24,109 bases of DNA from a virus. The position numbers and the translations under genes are program-made. Shown here piece by piece: positions 6,010-12,047 of this stretch. Position 1 is the stretch's first letter; each line of letters opens with the position of its first letter. A model generated the notes under the pieces. That model did not search any database. It was given only the letters and a program-made list of their open reading frames with translations, and was not told the origin of the DNA. The stretch is taken from positions 308 to 24,416 of IMG/VR virus record IMGVR_UViG_3300029787_000318; one strand, given 5' to 3'.

Positions 6010-6250
6010 ACGTATTCATATCAATCAACATAACATTAGATACAATAATAAAAATCCTAATGACACTAAGGATGTTATTACAGTTAAAACATATAAGAAT
6101 AATTATTATGGTTCTGATGTAGTTTGTAATGGTGCTACAAGAATTGTTTATAGTCCTGATAAGCCTCTGTCCTGCGGTGCTAAAGTTTGGATAGAAGCAT
6201 TAGGTGATGTTACTGTAATAGGTAAAGATAATAAACCCATAACAGTTTGA
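5990..6250 (+). CDS. Conserved hypothetical protein (86 aa)
   Basis: The frame is open from 5867, but that part lies over the 5818 gene; ATG 5990 leaves a usual 20-base overlap. Segments IKRIHINQHNIRYNNK, VITVKTYK and VVYSPDKPLSCGAKVWIE-like text (residues about 50-70) recall a small family found in phages and some bacteria, beginning 'IHVNQHVIR.N' and containing 'YSPDKPLSCGA.VWIE'. No function is known to me. Its stop codon lies within the -35 box of the 6247 promoter. Confidence 0.68.
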   Translation: MEKNLIKRIHINQHNIRYNNKNPNDTKDVITVKTYKNNYYGSDVVCNGATRIVYSPDKPLSCGAKVWIEALGDVTVIGKDNKPITV

Positions 6251-6274
6251 CTTAACAGGGGTGTATTATATAAT
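6247..6274 (+). promoter_or_regulatory. Strong sigma70-type promoter of the structured non-coding block
   Basis: TTGACT (6247-6252), a 16-nt spacer and TATAAT (6269-6274). The -10 sits in a perfect palindrome, GTATTATATAATAC (6263-6276 with the preceding G). Transcription should start near 6281, exactly where the first stem of the block begins. The spacer start (TAACAGGGGTGTATT) matches the 3677 promoter. The -35 overlaps the stop of the preceding gene. Confidence 0.78.
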
Positions 6275-6522
6275 ACTATTATCTTCTTTGACTAACCCTT
6301 TCAGTCAATAAGATGTTGTTATGCAACTGGGGTGTGGAGTTTAGTAGTGTTGTCTTCACACCCCTTAATTATGCGAAACACTTGTGTGCATATGAGTGTT
6401 TCGTATAGTTGACTATAACTCGTGCGTAAGCCATTTCGTATTCTTGGGTTCGTAGCCGAGTATAAACTCAAACGCAACGCAAAGTACCTTGGGGTAGATT
6501 GTACAGTCTGCCCCACGTAAAT

Positions 6523-6619
6523 TAGTTTAGTGGCAGGTCTGCTGAAAAATTATATGCAGAAACCAAGATATAGCCAAAAGGACGCAAAGCCTCGGGAACC
6601 TGACTTGGACACTAAACTA
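6523..6619 (+). ncRNA. Compact pseudoknotted RNA domain within the block
   Basis: A perfect 10-bp closing stem joins TAGTTTAGTG (6523-6532) and CACTAAACTA (6610-6619). Inside are a TCTGC/GCAGA hairpin (6538-6542 with 6556-6560), CCAAG 6563-6567 with CTTGG 6604-6608, and CAGG 6534-6537 with CCTG 6599-6602, which crosses it to form a pseudoknot. The 3' strand of the closing stem can pair instead with TAGTTTA at 6665-6671, so two exclusive folds are possible, as in a riboswitch. GGACGCAAAGCCTC (6580-6593) recalls part of the cyclic-di-GMP-I riboswitch core, but its partner strand is missing. Confidence 0.5.
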
Positions 6620-6626
6620 CTAGTTA

Positions 6627-6640
6627 GTAACACGTGTTAC
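6627..6640. promoter_or_regulatory. 14-bp palindrome GTAACACGTGTTAC, copy 6
   Basis: Exact copy inside the non-coding block, just after the pseudoknotted domain and between the two sequences that compete for its closing strand. Unlike the other six copies it is 140 nt from the next start codon (6781). Confidence 0.85.
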
Positions 6641-6780
6641 ACAATGGGTGTTGAATCGTAATACTAGTTTAATTAACTTAATGCGTGGATATAGTGTAGC
6701 ACGAATCCACCGCCCATATACACGGCTAAGGTAGTGCCAAGGGGATTTTCCCAAAACTACCTATCACAAAAGGAGTAATC

Positions 6781-6942
6781 ATGAATAGTACTGAAGCATA
6801 TCTAGAAAAATTTAATTCTAGATTATGGTCATTGTTAAGATACCATCAAGGGGAGTATCGAACAGACTTTGAATTTCCATTAATAAAAAAACATATAGAT
6901 AAAGATTTAAAGGACTTGCATTATCAGAAAAAAAAGTTATAA
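6781..6942 (+). CDS. Small hypothetical protein (53 aa)
   Basis: A 53-codon frame begins at ATG 6781 with AAAGGAG at ideal spacing and ends at TAA 6940-6942. The product is rich in Lys, Tyr and Phe, with a basic C-terminal end (YQKKKL); no motif is recognised. It follows the structured block and is closed off by two hairpins, so it would be the only protein made from that transcript. The strong ribosome binding site is the main support. Confidence 0.66.
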   Translation: MNSTEAYLEKFNSRLWSLLRYHQGEYRTDFEFPLIKKHIDKDLKDLHYQKKKL

Positions 6943-6978
6943 AGAAAGAGTATATTCACTCATATACTTTCTTTCTTT
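6941..6978 (+). terminator. Bulged stem-loop after the 53-codon gene
   Basis: AAAGAAAG (6941-6948) plus AGTATAT (6949-6955) pairs with ATATACT (6962-6968) and CTTTCTTT (6971-6978), with a two-base TT bulge and a six-base loop. There is no U-run after it, so it may act as an RNA-stabilising stem more than a terminator. Confidence 0.45.
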
Positions 6979-6985
6979 GTGGCTC

Positions 6986-7019
6986 AAAGGGGTGGTCAGA
7001 AATGACTGCCCCTTTTTTT
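6986..7019 (+). terminator. Intrinsic terminator before the replication operon
   Basis: AAAGGGGTGGTCA (6986-6998) pairs with TGACTGCCCCTTT through a GAAA loop (6999-7002), with two wobble pairs in the stem, and runs into seven T residues (7013-7019). This is a textbook rho-independent terminator. It separates the structured block from the replication genes, whose control site (copy 7) starts 23 bases later. Confidence 0.88.
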
Positions 7020-7042
7020 GGCTCTGAAGAAATTATGTTTTG

Positions 7043-7056
7043 GTAACACGTGTTAC
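7043..7056. promoter_or_regulatory. 14-bp palindrome GTAACACGTGTTAC, copy 7
   Basis: Exact and last copy, 13 nt before the primase ATG at 7070, with the same CTAGAAAGGT ribosome-binding segment as copy 4. Only 23 bases separate it from the terminator, too few for an ordinary full promoter (an AT-rich TTATGT is the only -10-like string). Transcription control of the replication operon may therefore depend on this site. Confidence 0.86.
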
Positions 7057-7069
7057 TAGAAAGGTTACA

Positions 7070-7873
7070 ATGTACATCACAAAGAAACATCAACTAGAAT
7101 ACATAAAACAATTAGACATACCTCCTAACAGTCAGGTTAGAATGGACTGTCCTTTTTGCCTCAACAAAAATACATTTTACATAAACACAGAAGACTTTAA
7201 AATTAAATGGGGATGCTATCATGCATCTTGTAAAATTGGTGGCAATACTGAACGTCAACTATCTCCTGAAGATGTTACAAATTTCTTGGAACTATCGTCA
7301 TCCGTCAAAACGGACGAACGGCAACAAAAGAGTTGGACAATACCTAGACACTTCACGAACATACAATCCAGTCAGAAATGTTTTTCTTATGTTAAAGAAA
7401 ATAATTGTTACCCTGCATACATTGAAGGATTAGCATCTATTTATTTTGACCCACGAAAGGACCGGGCTGTTTTTATTGTTAAGAACAAAGGGGAACCTGT
7501 ATCTGCAGTTGGTAGAAGTCTTAATCCAGTCATAATGCCTAAGTGGTTTAACTATAATAAAAATAATATTCCTTTTAGTTGCGGCACTGATGACACTGCA
7601 GTTGTTGTAGAAGATTGTGCTTCTGCTTGTGCTGTTAGTTCTATACACACAGGAATTGCTTTATTAGGTACAGCATTAAAAGAAGAGTATGCCATCTACT
7701 TAGCAAAAAATTTTAAAAAAGTTATTATAGCTTTAGATAGAGATGCAACTAAAAAGGCATTTGATTTATCAAAAGGACTGAGGTATCTTATCGATACGGA
7801 AGTAAAAGTCTTGGACGAAGACTTAAAGTATTTAGAGAACACAAAGATTAAGGAGTTATTTAATGTCACTTGA
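7070..7873 (+). CDS. DNA primase, T7 gp4 N-terminal type (267 aa)
   Basis: Makes RNA primers on the lagging strand. The N-terminal zinc-binding unit is C27-x2-C30 (CPFC), with C49 and C54 (CYHASC). The TOPRIM domain shows VVVEDCASAC with Glu181 and ALDRDAT with Asp223 and Asp225, the metal-binding acids. The order and size match the primase half of T7 gp4, here a separate gene from the helicase, which starts 11 bases before this stop. ATG 7070 is chosen over the open frame from 7040 because GAAAGG precedes it and the longer form would translate the palindrome. First gene of the replication operon. Confidence 0.88.
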   Translation: MYITKKHQLEYIKQLDIPPNSQVRMDCPFCLNKNTFYINTEDFKIKWGCYHASCKIGGNTERQLSPEDVTNFLELSSSVKTDERQQKSWTIPRHFTNIQSSQKCFSYVKENNCYPAYIEGLASIYFDPRKDRAVFIVKNKGEPVSAVGRSLNPVIMPKWFNYNKNNIPFSCGTDDTAVVVEDCASACAVSSIHTGIALLGTALKEEYAIYLAKNFKKVIIALDRDATKKAFDLSKGLRYLIDTEVKVLDEDLKYLENTKIKELFNVT

Positions 7874-9098
7874 AAATAGAATAATTAAATTTTGTTTAAA
7901 CCGTGATTTTTTTGAGGATAATAAAAAAAGGATTAGTAAGAAAAATTTTACTAATGGTTTAGCTGAAGTTTACACTGTTATAAAAAATACATATAACAAA
8001 CATAATGATGTGCAAAAACTTTCTGTAGAAGAAATTAAAGATGCATATTTTAATATATATAAACCTGCATCTACTACAGCTCATAGACAAAAAATGAGTG
8101 TTATATTAGATAACATAGGTTCTGATAATACAGAATATAATGAAGCTATAGTATCTGAAACATTAAAAAGTTTACGTATACAAGAACATGCTAGACAGCT
8201 TATAGAAGAAGCTAATGGTGTATGGAATGGTACACAAAAAACTTTAACAAATGTAAAAAAAATAGTAGATGAGTTTGATGAAGATGACATAGCAGGAGAA
8301 GATGGATTAGTTCCTGTCACTAAAGATATTAGTGAGATGCTCCAAGCTGTATCAGTTACTTCTAAATGGAAGTTTAATATAAAAACATTAGGAGATAGAA
8401 TTGATGGTGTAGGTGAAGGTAATCTTATGGTTATATTTGCTAGACCTGAGACAGGCAAGACAGCTTTTTGGGTAAGCTTAGTGGCAGGATATGATGGCTT
8501 TGCTCATCAAGGTGCTAAGGTTCATTGTTTTATTAATGAAGAACCTGCAGTAAGAACTCAAATGAGAATGGTATCTGCATGGACGGATATGCATAAAAAT
8601 GAAATAGAACATAATATGAAAGAAGCCACAGATGATTGGAAAAAAATTAGAGATAATATTATTTGTCACGATTCTGTAGATTGGTCTTTAGACTCTCTTG
8701 ATAAATATTGTGAAGATAATAAACCTGATATAGTTATTGTTGACCAATTAGATAAAATAAATGTAGAGGGAACTTTTGCTAGAGGAGATGAAAGGTTGAG
8801 AGCTATTTATTTAGGAGCGAGAGAGATAGCTAAAAGAAGAAATATAACTTTGATAGGAGTATCACAAGCTAATGCAGAGGCAGAAGGTTCTGCTATTCTG
8901 TCTTTTGACATGATGGAAAACAGTCGTACTGGTAAAGCTGCTGAAGCTGATTTAATTATAGGTATAGGTAAAGCACAACAAGATGGTGATACACCAAACT
9001 TTATGAGAAATTTAAATGTTATCAAAAATAAAATTAATGGTTGGCATGGTATTGTAAACACAGTGCTAGTACCTCAGAAGTCGAGGTTCATAGAATAA
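7863..9098 (+). CDS. Replicative DNA helicase, DnaB/gp4 family (411 aa)
   Basis: Unwinds DNA ahead of the phage polymerase as a ring ATPase. A helical N-terminal domain (about 1-150) precedes a RecA-type core: Walker A ARPETGKT (193-200, Ala in place of the usual first Gly), NEE with Glu226/227, Walker B IVIVDQLDKI (290-299) and GVSQAN (332-337). Size and motifs fit DnaB-like phage helicases. The start at 7863 has AGGAG upstream and overlaps the primase by 11 bases; the stop shares one base with the polymerase ATG. Partner of the separate primase, as in systems where gp4 is split. Confidence 0.9.
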   Translation: MSLENRIIKFCLNRDFFEDNKKRISKKNFTNGLAEVYTVIKNTYNKHNDVQKLSVEEIKDAYFNIYKPASTTAHRQKMSVILDNIGSDNTEYNEAIVSETLKSLRIQEHARQLIEEANGVWNGTQKTLTNVKKIVDEFDEDDIAGEDGLVPVTKDISEMLQAVSVTSKWKFNIKTLGDRIDGVGEGNLMVIFARPETGKTAFWVSLVAGYDGFAHQGAKVHCFINEEPAVRTQMRMVSAWTDMHKNEIEHNMKEATDDWKKIRDNIICHDSVDWSLDSLDKYCEDNKPDIVIVDQLDKINVEGTFARGDERLRAIYLGAREIAKRRNITLIGVSQANAEAEGSAILSFDMMENSRTGKAAEADLIIGIGKAQQDGDTPNFMRNLNVIKNKINGWHGIVNTVLVPQKSRFIE

Positions 9099-11191
9099 TG
9101 AAGGTAACTGTATTTGATGTAGAAACAACTGAGGAAGGATATAAAGGTAATCCTAATCCTTATTATCCTGACAATAAATTAATTAGTGTAGGAATTGATG
9201 AAGAATATTTATTTTTTTGGCATCCTGATTTGCCTGATATTGATTTAAAGAAAAACAAAAAGGTGGTACAGGACATTTTAAATAAGACAGATATTCTTGT
9301 AGGTCACAATATTAAATTTGATTTATCATGGATATACGCTTGTGGATTTAAATATGAAGGTAAGATTTATGACACAATGATAGCAGAGTATGTTTTGTAT
9401 CGTGGTGTTAAAACAAAAATATCTTTAGCTGAGTGTTGTGTTAGAAGAGGATTAATACATAAGGCTACATCTATTATTGATACCTATAGAAGCCAAGGTA
9501 TGAAGTTTAAAGATATTATACCTAAAGATATAGAGTTCTATGGTAGAAGAGATGTAGAATGTACAAGACAATTATTTCATTCTCAGGTGTCAGATTTTAA
9601 TAGAAAATCTAATTCTTCTTTAGTTCAAACTGTAAGGATGATGAATAAATTTACAGGAGTTCTAACTAATATGGAAATGAATGGTATCTATATTGATAAA
9701 GATAGTCTGACAGATGTTAGAGAAGAGTTTGAAAAAGAACATAAACATTTAAGAGTAAGTATTGATAATACAATTTGGGATATGATGGGCGATACTAAGA
9801 TAGAACCTAGTAGTGGTGAGCAATTATCTTGGTTAATATATGGATTAAAAGTAACTAATAAAAAGAAGTGGGCTGAGGCATTTAATATAGGTATAAATAA
9901 AGATACAGGAAAACCTAAAAGAAGACCAAGGATGAGTATCTCTGATTTTAATAAGTATTTAAAGATGTATACAAAGCCCTTACATAAAACTAAATCAGAA
10001 CAATGTTCTGAGTGCTATGGCAAAGGTAAAATACAAAAGATAAAAGTAGATGGCAGCCCTTATAAAAATTTAAGTAAATGTGAGAAATGTGAAGGTGGAG
10101 GTTTAATATATCATCAATTAAAAGAAGTAGCAGGATTTAAAGTCAATTTAAAAAGCATAGTTGAAAAGTATTCTAGAGACTCTAAAGATACTGCTAGTAA
10201 ATTAGTTGGTCTTGTTTGTAATACAGGATTTAAAACAGATAAAATAACTCTCATGACTATATCTAAGTATAGTAAAAATGGAATTGTTGACTTTGTAAAT
10301 GATATAACAAAGTATAGTGCTATTGAAACTTATCTAACAACTTTTGTAGAAGGTATGCAAAACTTTGTTGGTTGGGATTCTATACTTCATCCTAAATTTA
10401 TGCAGACAGCAACTACCACTGGTAGACTTTCAAGTAGAGACCCTAACTTTCAAAACCAACCACGTGCTAAAACTTTTCCAATTAGAAAAGTTATCAAGTC
10501 TAGATTTAAAAATGGTAAAATTATGGAAGTAGATTTTGCACAGTTAGAATTTAGAACTGCTGTTTTTCTTGCTCAGGACAAGCAAGGTATGAAAGATATT
10601 GAAGATGGTGTGGATGTTCATCAATTCACTGCTGACATTATTGGTGTCTCAAGACAGGAGGCTAAAGCTCATACTTTTAAACCTTTGTATGGAGGATTTA
10701 GTGGTACTGATGAAGAGAAAAAATATTACACAGAATTTTTAGTTAAGTATAAACAAATAAAAGAGTGGCATGATAAATTAGAATATGATGCTATAGCCAC
10801 TAAAGTAATTACCTTACCTACTGGTCGACAGTATTCTTTTCCTGATGCAAAACGTATGCCTTGGGGTAGTTCCAACTACTCTACTCAGATAAAGAATTAT
10901 CCTGTTCAGGGATTTGCTACTGCTGATATAGTTCCATTGGCATGTATTAATGCCTATGAAATGATGAAAGACAGTAAGGTAAAAAGTCTACTAATTAATA
11001 CAGTTCATGACAGTATTGTAGTAGATGTCTATCCGGGGGAAGAAAATGTTATGACAAAAATATTAGCCAAATCTACTAAAGGTGTTAAAAATACAATGAA
11101 ATCAATGTATAATATTGATTTTAATGTACCATTAGATATAGAAATAAAAGTAGGTTCTGACTGGCTTGACATGACAGAAATTAACCTGTAA
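9098..11191 (+). CDS. polA: Family A DNA polymerase with DnaJ-like zinc-finger insert (697 aa)
   Basis: Replicates the phage genome and proofreads. The 3'-5' exonuclease motifs are VFDVET (Asp7, Glu9), NIKFD (Asp75) and YGRRD (Tyr148, Asp152). The polymerase motifs are TTTGRLSS (438-445), motif A DFAQLEFR (479-486), O-helix R519-x3-K523-x3-F527-x3-YG (531-532) and motif C VHDS (636-639). Between the domains, CSECYGKG (303-310) and CEKCEGGG (328-335) form a DnaJ-type zinc finger. T7 polymerase is 704 residues, so the length is normal. ATG 9098 overlaps the helicase stop; the open frame upstream lies over the helicase. The finger insert is known from HMO-2011-type phages. Confidence 0.95.
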   Translation: MKVTVFDVETTEEGYKGNPNPYYPDNKLISVGIDEEYLFFWHPDLPDIDLKKNKKVVQDILNKTDILVGHNIKFDLSWIYACGFKYEGKIYDTMIAEYVLYRGVKTKISLAECCVRRGLIHKATSIIDTYRSQGMKFKDIIPKDIEFYGRRDVECTRQLFHSQVSDFNRKSNSSLVQTVRMMNKFTGVLTNMEMNGIYIDKDSLTDVREEFEKEHKHLRVSIDNTIWDMMGDTKIEPSSGEQLSWLIYGLKVTNKKKWAEAFNIGINKDTGKPKRRPRMSISDFNKYLKMYTKPLHKTKSEQCSECYGKGKIQKIKVDGSPYKNLSKCEKCEGGGLIYHQLKEVAGFKVNLKSIVEKYSRDSKDTASKLVGLVCNTGFKTDKITLMTISKYSKNGIVDFVNDITKYSAIETYLTTFVEGMQNFVGWDSILHPKFMQTATTTGRLSSRDPNFQNQPRAKTFPIRKVIKSRFKNGKIMEVDFAQLEFRTAVFLAQDKQGMKDIEDGVDVHQFTADIIGVSRQEAKAHTFKPLYGGFSGTDEEKKYYTEFLVKYKQIKEWHDKLEYDAIATKVITLPTGRQYSFPDAKRMPWGSSNYSTQIKNYPVQGFATADIVPLACINAYEMMKDSKVKSLLINTVHDSIVVDVYPGEENVMTKILAKSTKGVKNTMKSMYNIDFNVPLDIEIKVGSDWLDMTEINL

Positions 11192-11207
11192 CTTATCCAC
11201 AACTATA

Positions 11208-11227
11208 AATAATAAGGAGTTATTATT
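11208..11227 (+). promoter_or_regulatory. Hairpin presenting a Shine-Dalgarno sequence in its loop
   Basis: AATAATAA (11208-11215) and TTATTATT (11220-11227) form a perfect 8-bp stem whose four-base loop is GGAG (11216-11219), the core of the AAGGAG ribosome binding site for the next gene. The stem ends one base before ATG 11229. Confidence 0.6.
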
Positions 11228-11228
11228 A

Positions 11229-12047
11229 ATGATGACAAATGAAATATCAGTAAAAAGTATGTCCGATGCTCAGATTATGGCAGCAATCGGTCAAACTGTT
11301 GATACCAACAGACCAATACTATCTAGACTACAAATAAATAGAGATGCAGAGGATGATGAAGGTAATAGATTACCGACAGGACATTACTTTGTTTATCATC
11401 CTGAATTAGAACAGAATATATATGGGCAAACTGTAGAGTTCAGACCTTTCTATACTGCTTATCAGTACATGGCATATAACCCTGCTGAAAAAAAATATAC
11501 TTCTCGTTCTGTAATATTTAAAAATTGGAAAGAAGATATTATAGATACTTCAGGAGGTACTAGATGTGGTAAATTACCTGAAGCTAAAAAAGTAAATCTT
11601 AATCCTACTGAGTTAGAACTTCAGAAACAAATAAAATGTTATAAGATGACATATGGTACAGTTCACTTCAAAGGTAAAAATGCAAAAGGTGAAGATGTTG
11701 AAGTAAAAGATTTCCCAGTTTTATGGAGAAACACTGGTACTAATTATAATATTGTTAATGAAGCATTTACAGGGCTAACTAATTTAGGTAAGCCTATGTT
11801 TAAATATACTTTAACATTAGGAACAGAAAAAAGAAAAGCAGGTGCAGTTCGTTTCTTTGTTGCTACTTATAAAATAAACAAAGATGCTGAGTTAGATTTT
11901 ACTACTAAAGACGAAAAAACTTTAGAAAGTTTTCTAACAATCATTAATTCTGAAAATAAAAGTGTTAGTACACAACATGAAAAGGCTACAGTACAGGAAG
12001 CATCTGATGGTGACGATGCTAAGATAATAGAACAACTAGCCCAGTAG
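11229..12047 (+). CDS. Putative ssDNA-binding protein (272 aa)
   Basis: Position between DNA polymerase and exonuclease is where T7-like phages keep their gp2.5 single-strand-binding protein. The protein is beta-rich and soluble, with aromatic stretches (QTVEFRPFYTAYQYMAY around 67-83) and an acidic tail (DGDD.., last 20 residues), as expected for such proteins. I do not see a diagnostic motif, so this is inference from position and composition. A second ATG at 11232 is possible; 11229 gives nine bases from AAGGAG. The ribosome binding site lies in a hairpin loop, which could allow autoregulation. Confidence 0.55.
   Translation: MMTNEISVKSMSDAQIMAAIGQTVDTNRPILSRLQINRDAEDDEGNRLPTGHYFVYHPELEQNIYGQTVEFRPFYTAYQYMAYNPAEKKYTSRSVIFKNWKEDIIDTSGGTRCGKLPEAKKVNLNPTELELQKQIKCYKMTYGTVHFKGKNAKGEDVEVKDFPVLWRNTGTNYNIVNEAFTGLTNLGKPMFKYTLTLGTEKRKAGAVRFFVATYKINKDAELDFTTKDEKTLESFLTIINSENKSVSTQHEKATVQEASDGDDAKIIEQLAQ

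Larger units (their letters stand above)
6281..6780 (+). ncRNA. Candidate structured phage RNA or hairpin-rich control region
   Basis: No gene fits these 500 bases, which are visibly richer in G+C (40-48% in three 60-base samples) than the flanking genes. Stems seen, in order: 6281-6293 with 6303-6314; GGGGTGTG 6329-6336 with 6357-6364; a 12-bp stem 6371-6382 with 6395-6406 (one wobble); CGTGCGT 6421-6427 with 6472-6479 (one bulge); GAGT/ACTC at 6458-6469; a 9-bp stem 6490-6498 with 6507-6515; the pseudoknotted domain 6523-6619; GTGGAT 6685-6690 with 6705-6710; GGTAGT 6730-6735 with 6756-6761. A promoter sits at the 5' edge. I do not recognise a known RNA family. A replication origin is the main alternative. 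Confidence 0.6.

Noticed and set aside
6447-6458. GGGTTCGTAGCC, like a tRNA T-arm
   Set aside because: No 7-bp acceptor stem, D-arm or anticodon arm fits around it; no tRNA gene was found anywhere in the window.
6319-6516. Minus-strand open frame of 65 codons across the structured block
   Set aside because: It has no ribosome binding site of note, an unusual composition (Arg, Ser, Thr-rich) and lies over several perfect stems. It is best explained as chance in a non-coding region.
6563-6596. Cyclic-di-GMP-I riboswitch
   Set aside because: GGACGCAAAGCCTC matches a conserved stretch of that aptamer, but the GGGC-AAACC partner and the GAAA-capped P1b stem are missing. Recorded as a resemblance only.
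6281-6780. Group I intron or RNase P/tmRNA
   Set aside because: AAGATATAG recalls a group I core string, but the other core elements and flanking exon continuity are absent, and no tmRNA or RNase P signature was seen.
112-7056. CRISPR array or REP elements
   Set aside because: The palindromes are 14 bp, separated by about 0.4-1.7 kb of genes, and placed before start codons.
8081-9061. Minus-strand open frames inside the helicase gene
   Set aside because: They mirror a confidently identified gene and have low-complexity Ser/Ile-rich products.
11165-11205. Promoter TTGACA...TAACTT at the end of polA
   Set aside because: The -35 is perfect and spacing is 17, but the -10 is poor and the bases are coding; not enough to call.
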